Shown: positions 44,193 through 53,724 of the stretch, piece by piece
How positions within the stretch are numbered: the stretch's first letter is position 1
Layout: the number at the start of each line of letters is the position of its first letter
Assembly: GCA_025991245.1 (NCBI GenBank)
Contig: BQMJ01000042.1
Coordinates: 62,001 to 126,000, forward strand
Direction: 5' to 3'
Length of the DNA: 64,000 bases
Source: Galdieria partita
Taxonomy: Eukaryota; Rhodophyta; Bangiophyceae; Galdieriales; Galdieriaceae
Notes under the pieces: model-generated
The model's input: the letters and a program-made list of their open reading frames with translations, nothing else
Databases searched by the model: none
Told to the model about the DNA's origin: nothing
Made by a program: the position numbers and the translations under genes

Positions 44193-44850
44193 CTAGTTTT
44201 TGTTTTGTTTCCAAAGGCTTTTGGAAAAACCTAAAAAGTCCCTAAACTTGAAGCCTGAACGAACGGTCTCTTGAAACATTTTGATATCTTCGTCACTAAA
44301 TTCTTCTGGGAACTTTAGCATACAAGACTCCATTCTATCGAATTCTGGTTTGCATATAACTAAGCATCCAATGTTAATATCATCTGTTAAACAATCTGAA
44401 TAGCTGATACTCACAATGTCCTTTCCCTTCACTACGATTCTCTAAATAACAACGAAAAGAAGTAAGAAACTCACTTTTACAAGAACTTTCTTGAAGTTGT
44501 GCTATACAAGGACACTAAGAACGTATCTAGTTCATCTAGCGGTTCTCTGTTCCTCTTCAACTTACCTTTATATCCTCAGGAATCTTGAAATCGTCGTCAT
44601 TCGAGACGTTCCCGTTCATGATCGATAAGAATGAGCGACACCCAACTCGAAGGGTATATGAAATGTCTATATTTGGACTTGAGCTTCTGTAGAACGATAT
44701 ATCAGTGATTGTATAAAATGAATCCAAAGAAAGTTTTTCTCCTTTGTACTCATTCAATATATATACAGGAACCATAGAACATCTTTTGCAAAAATCGAAC
44801 TCTTCACTAGTCTTCCAATGCTTTGTCAAGCTTGATTGACAGTAGTCCAT
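44193..44850 (-). CDS. Unrecognised small spliced protein
   Basis: At least two exons: 44569-44850 (ATG 44850, MDYCQSSLTKHWKTSEEFD) and 44193 to about 44443, with a possible small middle exon near 44474-44515 that I could not fit cleanly. The first exon is beta-rich (VPVYILNEYKGEKLSLDSFY, SYTLRVGCRSFLSIMNG) and the second carries VSISYSDCLTDDINIGCLVI and KFPEEFSDEDIKMFQETVRS. Cys-rich, about 180-195 residues, no membrane helix or known motif. It is divergent from the PP1 gene. Confidence 0.45.
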
Positions 44851-45042
44851 TCAGTTTAGAATATTTTTATATTTTTCCGATTTTCAATTTTGTGATTGGG
44901 AAAAGCGCCAAGTGCTCGTCGTCATACCCAACTTAGTAGTTTCAACAGCAGCTAACTAGTATAACTGTTCCCTATTATTATTAGTTCTCAGTTGTTGTTT
45001 ATGTATTTTATTGACAGTTTATAAGCAGTTTTTTCAAAAGAT

Positions 45043-46264
45043 ATGGGTGCTTGTGCCAAGGGACCTCTTTCCGACCAAGACGTTGGAACGAAGAGTGACC
45101 CTTCCGATAACCAATTTAGTGTCGACTCTATAATAGAAAGACTTTTAGAAGTTCGTGGGCAGCGACCAGGAAAGCAAGTTAATTTGAAAGAGGAAGAAAT
45201 AAGAGAACTTTGTTTGCGTTCACGAGAAATATTTCTTTCTCAAAAGCCTCTTTTGGAATTAGAGGCGCCTATTCGTATTTGCGGAGACATTCATGGGCAA
45301 TATCATGATTTATTGAGACTTTTTGAATACGGGTATGTTTGGAATACAGCCACAAGCACAGGAAACTAAGTAATGGAAGTGGATTCCCACCAGAGTCCAA
45401 CTACCTATTTTTAGGTGACTACGTCGACAGAGGGAAACAAAGTATCGAAACCATTTGTCTTCTACTAGCATATAAGGTGAAATACCCTGAAAACTTTTTT
45501 ATTCTTCGTGGAAACCATGAGTGTGCCAATATTAACCGTATTTATGGTTTCTATGACGAGTGTCGTCGAAGGTAATACTCCAATATGATAAAGTGGATTT
45601 GTAGGTTTGTTGAAGTTTCTCTAGATATAATGTAAAGCTGTGGAAGACCTTTTGCGACGTATTCAATTGTCTCCCGATTGCAGCAATCATTGATGAAAAA
45701 ATATTTTGTACACATGGCGGTTTATCTCCTGAACTGACTTCTATGGATCAAATTAGAAGAATTACGAGACCTACTGATGTGCCCGACCAGGGATTATTGT
45801 GTGATTTATTATGGAGTGATCCTGAAAAGGACATCAAAGGTTGGGGTGAAAATGACCGTGGTGTCTCTTTTACGTTTGGAGAAGACGTAGTGGAGCGATT
45901 CCTGCAACGTTTTGATTTGGATTTAGTATGTAGAGCGCACCAAGTAGTAGAAGATGGCTATGAATTTTTTGGTGATCGTAAGCTAGTAACCATTTTTTCG
46001 GCTCCAAACTATTGTGGGGAGTTTGACAATGCAGGAGCGATGATGAGTGTAGATGAAACACTTATGTGTAGTAAGTTGTTTACTATTGAAGATTTTTTTC
46101 TTTTTTTCAACTGTTCACAAGGCTTTCAAATTCTAAAACCAGCTGAAAAGAGTCAGAAATTACAATTGTCAGGTTTATGTTATCCAATGTCTCCTCAGAA
46201 CTCGTCTATAGCCAATTCCAGTGTTTCACCTGTCACACCGCCAAAGACAAAAAAGAAGAAATAA
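45043..46264 (+). CDS. Serine/threonine protein phosphatase PP1 catalytic subunit
   Basis: Metal-dependent phosphatase. Four exons from ATG 45043 ([15 protein letters not shown]); short introns near 45332-45389, 45572-45625 and 46070-46120. Catalytic motifs: [81 protein letters not shown] and [40 protein letters not shown] is PP1-specific rather than PP2A. The tail is Pro/Ser/Lys-rich (TPPKTKKKK). The N-terminus has a slightly longer, acidic extension than animal PP1. Confidence 0.96.
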
Positions 46265-46364
46265 TCAACTTTCACACTTTGTGACTATTTTTTTCTATTT
46301 GAAAAACGTAGAAAATAAAGAACATTCCTTGCTTTGGAGATTGTGGAATTGCTTTTTGGGAAAA

Positions 46365-47509
46365 ATGAGTTGGCACAATAAGCAATTGGTTGGCAATAAC
46401 AATAGACAACTCAGAACAGGTGACTCAGAATTGCAGTTGGATGTTTATGGACCCAACTTGATAGCAACAAGTTATCCACCCGTTGGTGCAACGGAACACC
46501 CCATTTCACCCATGGTGCCTTCTGGGTCAACACTTTCTTTACAACCCTATTCTTCTTCTTTCGAGGACAATTTTGTCACTCGTTATGGACCAGAGGGTCC
46601 TTTATTTGGAAGACTATGTGACGACCTTGTTGCACATTTAATTTCATTTATTCCAAGTGTGCAAGATAGAGCAGCTTTCAGGGAAGTTGCCACTCGATGG
46701 AGAAGAATTATCAACGAAACACCCGACTTGTGGAGAAGAGTAAGTATCGTTTGCTATCCCAATGGAGTGCTTACACATGTGGCTTACTGTAAAGGCTTCA
46801 TTTCGTGGCTTTTCTGCAGGAGATAGGCTTCACGAAGTAGTCGCTGGACATGAAACCCACATTTGTGTTTTAGACTTGACCGGTTGTTGGAATGCTAGTG
46901 AGCCAAGTGTAGCAAGGTTGTTTTGTTCATGTCCCCATCTCGAAGAAGTAGACCTTAGTGGAATATTTGGTATCAGACCGGAAACATTCTGCCAACTTCC
47001 AAGTCATTGTCGTTTTCGTCATGAAGAAGTGGAAGTAAGTTGTGCATCACTCATGGGTCGTTATTGTTTACTCATTCCTATAGCAAACGTTTAAGAAGCT
47101 TTTAAAGTTTCTGTTACATATACCGTCTCCTAGTGTTTTGTTGGTCATTACTGATGGCTCTGTTCAACTGGAGTCGAGAAATAGACGAGGTGAGTACCCC
47201 TGTTTTGCTCTTCGTTGTTGGCGACAGTGGTTGACAATGTTGATTCATATTAGTTGTCAGAGTCAGATATCTGGAGCCTTTGCAATTGTCAGACAATGAA
47301 TATGGTTTCTCGTTGTTTATTCGCGCCATAGGGTTACCAGATAACTCTCAATTTTTGTTGGATGTTTTTCGATGCAGTAAGTATAGCGTTGTCGATCCGT
47401 TGTTGAACAAAGTTTCATTCTCTTCGCAGGTGAAAATCGTTATGAGTTGCGTTGGTTGAAAAATAACATAGGACGTTATAAAAATGGTTCGTTAATTGTG
47501 ATGCAGTAA
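46365..47509 (+). CDS. F-box protein with short leucine-rich-like region
   Basis: Putative substrate adaptor of an SCF ubiquitin ligase. ATG 46365 (MSWHNKQLVGNNNRQL). After a polar head of about 80 residues comes an F-box: GRLCDDLVAHLISFIPS, then AFREVATRWRRIINETPDLW. Splicing (first intron about 46741-46788) continues ICVLDLTGCWNASEPSVARL and CPHLEEVDLSGIF, which look like one or two leucine-rich repeats. Further short exons end with YELRWLKNNIGRYKNGSLIV and stop at 47509. About 310 residues. Introns here are well formed; exon borders near 47.2-47.4 kb are less certain. Confidence 0.75.
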
Positions 47510-47589
47510 TGTTTGTCTTCTATCCATTCAACTTATTACAACTAATATAAAATGATAATAAAAATACAGTTACTCTTTGAATACCGCAA

Positions 47590-48501
47590 TTAGATAGAAT
47601 TACTTATGGCGTCCCATTGCTTTAATAACAGCTCTCTATAATCAGCTTCTAACTTCACCTCAAGCAACTAGCGAAAATCAGTGTCAACCTTTTGGTTCCT
47701 TCGATTCAGCTTCTTACCTTTTCCAATGCCCCTATCATGCAATCCGAGGAGAGTTCTTTGAATATACGAGGACCCAACGTGTACACAGTCTCATCTTCAA
47801 CTTGCTCCTTTCGCAGATACCACATTTTCACAAGATCTTGGAGAATGGTCAACTTCCCATTAGAACCTTGATAGGCCTTTTCCTGGTGGACTCCCAAACT
47901 ATACAGTGACTTTACCAATTTCTCTACTTTCTCTTGAGTACATGCACCACTAACTTGAGAAATGAACAAACCTTGGCCTAAACGAGTATTGGGACTAACA
48001 AATAGGAGAGCAACGACGACAGTAAGAACACCCAAAAAATAACATTCTTCGTCATCATTACTTTCATCTTGCGTTGTCAACATATTTGTCAGAATATACA
48101 CCTTCATAGTAGAAGCAGGTTTAGAGCGGCTAGGTCCTGCTTGTGAAGAGGACGTGTTCACACTTGCCTTCCCGTTCTTGCTTTCCGTAAATAGTTCCAC
48201 AATTTTCAAACCAAACACCTCTTCCAGACGAGCGCTTGCTTCTTCCAAAATGTCGTTTGTTTTGAAACATCTTCCAATGTACTGTGAAATATCATCACGA
48301 CGGACAACGGCTCTTTTTCCTGTGGCTGTCAACATGTGTCGACATACCGCTGAAACGACATCCTCTCTATTACTGGATGCCAACTTTTGTCCAACTGAAG
48401 GAAGATCATTCACTAATACACTCTTTATTCACCCTTTGTACATTTATTTGCGTTGACAAACCTTGCGAGCTACTCGCTCCTCCTGCACCTCTTTGTGACA
48501 T
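47590..48501 (-). CDS. NSE3/MAGE-domain subunit of the SMC5/6 complex
   Basis: MAGE homology domain protein; in single-copy form outside mammals this is NSE3, which with NSE1 and NSE4 binds DNA in the SMC5/6 genome-stability complex. Three exons: ATG 48501 (MSQRGAGGASSSQ), a 48-base intron with a GTTTGT donor, the main exon and a last exon ending at 47590. Hallmarks: VSAVCRHMLTATGKRAVVRR, DDISQYIGRCF, ASARLEEVFGLKIVEL, LTNMLTTQ and LVKMWYLRKEQVEDETVYTL followed by GPRIFKEL. The length of about 250 residues fits. The frame ends at 47706 only if the last intron is ignored. Confidence 0.85.
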
Positions 48502-48671
48502 GATTCGTTATCCAAAATGGCGCCTCGAGATTCTTTTTTCTTTGGAATTTCCCTCCAATCCTTTTGTTGCTTTCTCTCTGGTGACTGAATCTCTCTTCCA
48601 TCACTGTTGAGAACAAATAACTTGCCAATCAATTACCTGCGAGACAATTATTCACAGTAAAAAAATAATCA

Positions 48672-50102
48672 TTATCGTTTCGAATCTTGAAATGGCTCCG
48701 AGATATGTTTCCAAAAATCAAACTGCATACTTTTGCCCCTCCAACCTTTCCAAACGTCTTGAACCAATGTGATAAACGACTCCTTCACAGATACAGACTC
48801 TGAGTCAATCTCAACAGCGTCGGAGGAATCATCACAACTGTATTTGTCTTCAGGAAAGTACCCAAACTGACTTGACACTTTGGACCAACTCCTATTGAAA
48901 GCAAGAATAGTTTCTTTGTTAGATACTACGGCTGGATAGACCCATGCTCTTGTTTTGAAACGAGGATTGCTTCTAAACCATATATCTCTAGCTATCATGA
49001 TCAATACCTGGAAAATCGTCATTATATGACGAAACACAACGGAGAACAGAGTAGCAAAAGAATGCAACAAATTTGGTGGCGATATAGAAATGTTCTCATC
49101 GCTCTCCCAAGTAGCAACCGCTGAAGCTATATCTTCCTTCGAATTTCGGCATTCTTGCTTCCTATTATTATATGGAACACGAGGACTTGAATCTTTGGGG
49201 TCCATGTGTGTTTGAGAAGCTGATTTGGTGGAAGAAAAAACCTTCGAGTACGTGCTGCCTTCTTTCCGAATAAGAATTGGCTCATTTGAAGGATTCTCTA
49301 AAACAGACTCAACTGGTGCATCCTCTTCTTCCCCAAAGAATTCTTCTTCACTCTCCTCCCATTCCTCTCTACTAGTAGCGTAAATGGAAGGACTCAAGTT
49401 CTCCGTGATTCTTTCGTTGTAACTATCATGATTTTCTGGTACGCGGGAGTTTGTTGACTCATCTCGAAACCATTCGCGTGCTCTATTTGTAATAAAGGAC
49501 ATCGATTGTTTTGCAGTTTGAGAAGCTGAAAATATAGGCTCCAACAACTCCATTTTGCGACTGCTCATATCAGAAGCTCTTAGTATCTTCTCAAATTCAT
49601 CCTCTCTTTTAGGTACTTTCGTTCGAAAATAAAGTATAAATAAGGAAAAGATTAGTTGAACTACCACCGCACAGTAAGAAGCAACCAACTTCCGCTTCAA
49701 CAAAAGAGCAATCCATACACTTTCACATAGTACAATAAAACAAAGTAGAAAACAGGTAACACTATTCACTTCCTTAACTTCTACAGTGTTGTGACAACGT
49801 TGTTGATAGCTTAAAGTTGACCAATCAATAAATGTAGGCGAATGACCATTATTTTGACAGCAACGTGAAATATTTGCTCTCTTGTACTTTCTATGGTAGC
49901 CCTTGCCAAAGAAGACAAGTCGTAACTTGGAAGAGTGTGAAGAATGGAAAAGCTGCTTCTTTGGAGTATGTACTTGTTTCAACAGAAAGCTAGAAGACGG
50001 ACAAGTAGCACCCGATATGCGTGGCGTTGCATATGAAAGGAAACCCAACACGAACTTTGGACTCTCTGTTTCCATTTCCCAACGTTTCAGCAATCCAAGC
50101 AT
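48672..50102 (-). CDS. Unknown membrane protein with plastid-type leader
   Basis: Intronless; ATG 50102 (MLGLLKRWEMETESPKFVLG) gives 476 residues, and an upstream ATG at 50240 would add 46. The first 80 residues are rich in Ser, Arg and Lys and poor in acids (YATPRISGATCPSSS), as in a plastid transit peptide. Two adjacent hydrophobic helices follow (TCFLLCFIVLCESVWIALLL and ASYCAVVVQLIFSLFILYF), then a long acidic Ser-rich loop (EEWEESEEEFFGEEEDA). A third hydrophobic region (LFSVVFRHIMTIFQVLIMIA) precedes a Trp-rich tail. No family recognised. Confidence 0.5.
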   Translation of the reverse strand: MLGLLKRWEMETESPKFVLGFLSYATPRISGATCPSSSFLLKQVHTPKKQLFHSSHSSKLRLVFFGKGYHRKYKRANISRCCQNNGHSPTFIDWSTLSYQQRCHNTVEVKEVNSVTCFLLCFIVLCESVWIALLLKRKLVASYCAVVVQLIFSLFILYFRTKVPKREDEFEKILRASDMSSRKMELLEPIFSASQTAKQSMSFITNRAREWFRDESTNSRVPENHDSYNERITENLSPSIYATSREEWEESEEEFFGEEEDAPVESVLENPSNEPILIRKEGSTYSKVFSSTKSASQTHMDPKDSSPRVPYNNRKQECRNSKEDIASAVATWESDENISISPPNLLHSFATLFSVVFRHIMTIFQVLIMIARDIWFRSNPRFKTRAWVYPAVVSNKETILAFNRSWSKVSSQFGYFPEDKYSCDDSSDAVEIDSESVSVKESFITLVQDVWKGWRGKSMQFDFWKHISEPFQDSKR

Positions 50103-50496
50103 GGGCCCTTTTGTGATATGATTATGGTTCCGTCGATTACTTCCAAGAATGACAAAGTTTCTAGACAAACAGATGATTTGGACAATAACAGCCTTCAGAA
50201 AGAATTCAAAACCACTCACGTTTGCTAGTTTCTTGAACATAACTTCGAAAAACAAATGTCGATAAACTGCATCTCAAAATGAAAGATGTTACAAGACAAA
50301 TAGTATAAAAAGCAACTTTGATTTTCAATAATTTTTTTGTATTGAATTTTATATATTAAGCAGTTTAAGGTAAACATCACAACAAAATTTCTATCAGTAA
50401 GAATTCCTACACAAGGGTCTACAATTCCATGAATCAGATGGTCCATGGACGTCACTTTTAGAATAGTTACATACCTTCACTCATATATATATATAT
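50103..50496. other. Intergenic region with TA repeat
   Basis: About 390 bases between the unknown membrane protein and the kinase stop, including the possible N-terminal extension up to 50240. A short TA dinucleotide run lies near 50484-50495. Nothing else is recognised. Confidence 0.35.
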
Positions 50497-51919
50497 TCAT
50501 TGATTCGTATAGTTATACACTGCATTAAGGAACTTCCTTTTAGATGAATGCAAACCACTACGGTCACTCTCAATGTTTGTCTTACTCAACGACTCAGCTT
50601 TCATCCAAGGATGATTCAAGCTTTCCTCAACAGTAAGACGTTTGTTTGGGTCTACTTCAAGAAGTTTTCTTGTGAGATCCTTGGCGCCCTTTGAAATATC
50701 TTTCCAATATCTAGAAGGAAAGGAAAATTGGCCCCTAACAACTCTTTTGAAACATTCCAACTCATTCTTCCCAAAAAAAGGCATCTTCCCAGATAACATG
50801 ATATACAGTATAACACCACACGCCCATAAATCTACGGGAGCTCCATATGACTGTCTCAAGATAACCTCAGGAGCAATATATCCTATCGTTCCGATAGTGG
50901 TTGTCAAAGGCACCGAAGCACCATTTTCTCCAATGGTGAAGTTTGCTAAACCAAAGTCAGCTATTTTGATTTCCAATGGCCAATCCTTAGATTTAAGAAG
51001 AATATTTTCAGGCTTTAAATCTCTATGAACGATTCCTCTCTTATGGAGATATCCGACACCATGTAATATCTCTTTCATTATATCTCGGGCGTCCTTGAAA
51101 TTCCCAATTAGCAATGCAACACACAACTCCAAGTTCTTCATACCGACTCAGAAAAATGACCAGCAGTCGCTATTGCATTGAAGAGCTCGCCCCCTTCCAT
51201 GAATTCCAATATGATATAGATTCTTGTTTTGGTCTCAAATATATCATATCTAAATAACAACATCAATTGTATTATACTCAAGTTGTCAAATCCGTACGTT
51301 TGTACCACATTTGGATGTTGCATCGAGCGTAAAATTTCTACTTCTCTCTGTAAATGTTCCAACTCCTTAGCTTTGAAATTATCTTTCTTTATAATTTTCA
51401 GAGCAACCTTTTCACCGCTTTCTTTGTCGTAAGCTACTCTGACAGTTCCAAAGGCTCCCACTCCTAACACATCACCAATACTATAATAATCCTCGACATC
51501 CTTTGGAGAAGATATCACAAATGGATCATATAATGATATATTTGAGTACTTACTCTAAAGCAAGCTCTCTTAAATGCTGTGGTCCACTTTTTGTAGTCCC
51601 TTTCATTTTCTGCAAAGAAAGAAACTACTCTCTTAGGTAGTTCTAAACGTATTTCATATTTTCTAGGCCCTTCTCTTACTTTACACTCTGTCAAGTCCAA
51701 GTCCCATGTAGCAGGTTCACTCTAAATAAACTGCTTTGTATTCTTCCCAGATTCAATAATAAAACACTTTACCTCCGTTTTGTGATTGGATAGAGTACCA
51801 TTTGATATTCTTAGAAATCTCTTATTCTTTGTTCTAAAGAGTTTTCCTTCCTTTAGTAACCATCCTTCTATCAATTCAGGAGATGCATGTCTGAAGGATG
51901 TTCTTTCTATATCAATCAT
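50497..51919 (-). CDS. PH-domain plus CAMK-like serine/threonine kinase
   Basis: Five or so exons. A PH domain comes first (EGWLLKEGKLFRTKNKRFLR, then VVSFFAENERDYKKWTTAF), directly followed by a kinase domain. The kinase has VLGVGAFGTVRVAYDKE, VALKIIKK, YIILEFMEGGELF, IVHRDLKPENILLKSKD, IADFGLANF, GTIGYIAPEVILRQSYG, DLWACGVILYIMLSGKMPF and HPWMKAES, so all catalytic residues are present and it should be active. Style is CAMK group; no calmodulin site is clear. The first ATG in frame is at 51919 (MIDIERTSFRHASPEL). The frame is open to 52018 without an ATG, so a further 5' exon may exist. Confidence 0.85.
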
Positions 51920-52135
51920 ATCACTGGACTCTGAACCACTTACAACAGAGAGTTGTGTATCTGCAACGGTTTGTTGAGTCCTCTTCCACAAAGACTTGAC
52001 CCAGTCAAAGGTAGACACGAATCAAGCTTTGCATGTTTTTGGCGCCAAGCCAAATGCGAAAATCGTGTCCGGTGAAGAAAAAGTGAAAATGTGATGTCGA
52101 TTTTCTCTGATCGGAATTTCCAACACATTTTGTAT

Positions 52136-52626
52136 TTATCTATTTAATGACACGCCCTGTTTGACATACTCCTCTTTAGCTAAATTCTCTACACTTGCAA
52201 GACCTCTTTTGTCTTCGCCGACTTGAGTTTCGTCTTCCCGTATCTCTGCCCGTTTCTTAAGAATTTCATATTTGAGACGAATAGCAAATGGATATAGAAT
52301 GATTTCATCAGGTGTCCTTACTAAATATTCGTCTAAGCCACCCCATTCCTTCACTTTTTTCATAGCACTTTGTGATATTCGAAAAAAGAACCACTTGTCA
52401 AAAGTCTTGCTGTACAGAGAAAGACGGTGTATATTGGGACGAAAGCTTCGTCGATGTCTAAGACCAAGCACCACCTTAGTATTCAGTTCGAAGCGTTAAC
52501 GCTTTCAACTTACTTCTGTCCTGATGGCGCAGCCTTTTCTCCAAACCTTGTCATCTCGCCATCAAACAAACCTCTTCCTCTTCGTTTACAAAGCTTAGGA
52601 GGGCGTACACGAGGAATGGCTTCCAT
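52136..52626 (-). CDS. Mitochondrial ribosomal protein bL28m
   Basis: Large-subunit ribosomal protein of the L28 family. Two exons: ATG 52626 (MEAIPRVRPPKLCKRRGRGL) and a second from about 52458, joined over a 56-base intron whose acceptor at CTTAG restores APSGQKHRRSFRPN. L28 hallmarks: RGRGLFDGEMTRFG, then FRPNIHRLSLYSK and the eukaryotic mitochondrial tail WGGLDEYLVRTPDEIIL. About 145 residues. A classical presequence is absent, but many mitochondrial L28 proteins need only the basic start. The helical tail with RAEIREDETQ is lineage-specific. Confidence 0.85.
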
Positions 52627-53026
52627 AGCGGCCTAACAATCTGATTTGCCCAAGTGGATCGATGGTAAGTGGAACACTTTTGACTCTTACGAAAAGGGAA
52701 CAGGATGTCTATAAGAATAACTGTTTTAAACAGACTAGACCTTGAAGGTTGAGGACGAGTTGAATTTACTGATCAAACCCTTTTCTTAAACTTTTGTCAA
52801 CTTATTCACCAACGCTGCTTACAGGAAACACGGCGCTCTGCAGACATCCAACTTTTAACTAGGCTAAAGTCTTGGAAAAAGCGGAGAAAATTCTCGACAA
52901 GATTGCAACGCTATTCAAGAAAGTGGCTTTAAGTATGAAAGTTTTCTTTATTTTAAAGTGGATAAGCCAATTGGAAAGCAGAACACCGGATCTTTTGCAT
53001 ATATTGCCTGTTTTCTTAACTAGTTC
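52627..53026. other. Unassigned region between bL28m and V-ATPase G
   Basis: About 400 bases. A plus-strand frame (52872-53108, from TTG) has a helical stretch (EKAEKILDKIATLFKKVALS) and a donor-like ATG/GTAAGTGG occurs at 52664. A small spliced plus-strand gene is possible, but I could not build one. Confidence 0.25.
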
Positions 53027-53506
53027 CTATTCTCTTTCGAAGGACTCCACTTTCAACACAAGTTCTTTCAAAAACTGCACAACCTACAGAATAAGCAACC
53101 GTACGTAGTTTACTAAAAAGTGGTCCTTACTTCATCCTTTTTAGAATCGAAGTTTTTTCTCATCCTTTCACGAAACTGTTCCGTTTCAAGGTGAAGACGC
53201 TTTGTGTTTTCTTCCGAAAGGCCCGAGTGCTACAAAACTCAGGCAATGTTATCAAGAACTACACTTTTTCCTACCTTATTTAGTTCTTCTTGATATTCAC
53301 GCTCTTTCTCTTGTCTGTAAGCGTTAATCTCCTTCTGTGCTTCCTGTGTGGCCTGCTTCAGTCTACTTTCCCTATCTTGTAGCACATTAACCGAGCCCTA
53401 TAAGGAAAGACGGTCCAAACTTACCTCTTCTTGCTTGTTCAACTACAGAAGTTGCTTCTTCTTCCGCTTTCAATAATAGTTTAATAGTCTCAGGCCCTGA
53501 AGTCAT
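53027..53506 (-). CDS. V-type ATPase subunit G
   Basis: Peripheral-stalk subunit of the vacuolar proton pump. It was recovered by splicing four short exons. ATG 53506 (MTSGPETIKLLLKAEEEATS), then VVEQARRDRESRLKQATQEA and QKEINAYRQEKEREYQEEL, which copy the V-ATPase G pattern of a small helix with evenly spaced Arg/Lys/Gln. Exon 3 gives TKRLHLETEQFRERMRKNF and exon 4 VVQFLKELVLKVESFERE with stop at 53027. About 117 residues, the usual size. Introns of about 45-50 bases all keep the frame. Confidence 0.9.
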
Positions 53507-53724
53507 AACAATAATTGCAACAATCGGAAATAATACTAAGGATTGCAGAGTTTATTATCTGACTTGCTCAAGAAGACAAACACTAGATAGTCTTTTGTAT
53601 AGGAACAAAATAAATACATTCATACTAAAATGCTTAGTCCACAACTTTTTCAATTACGTTGAATAGTTAACAATACAAATTATATATACAACCATTCATC
53701 ATCTGACAATATGTGTCCATCATG

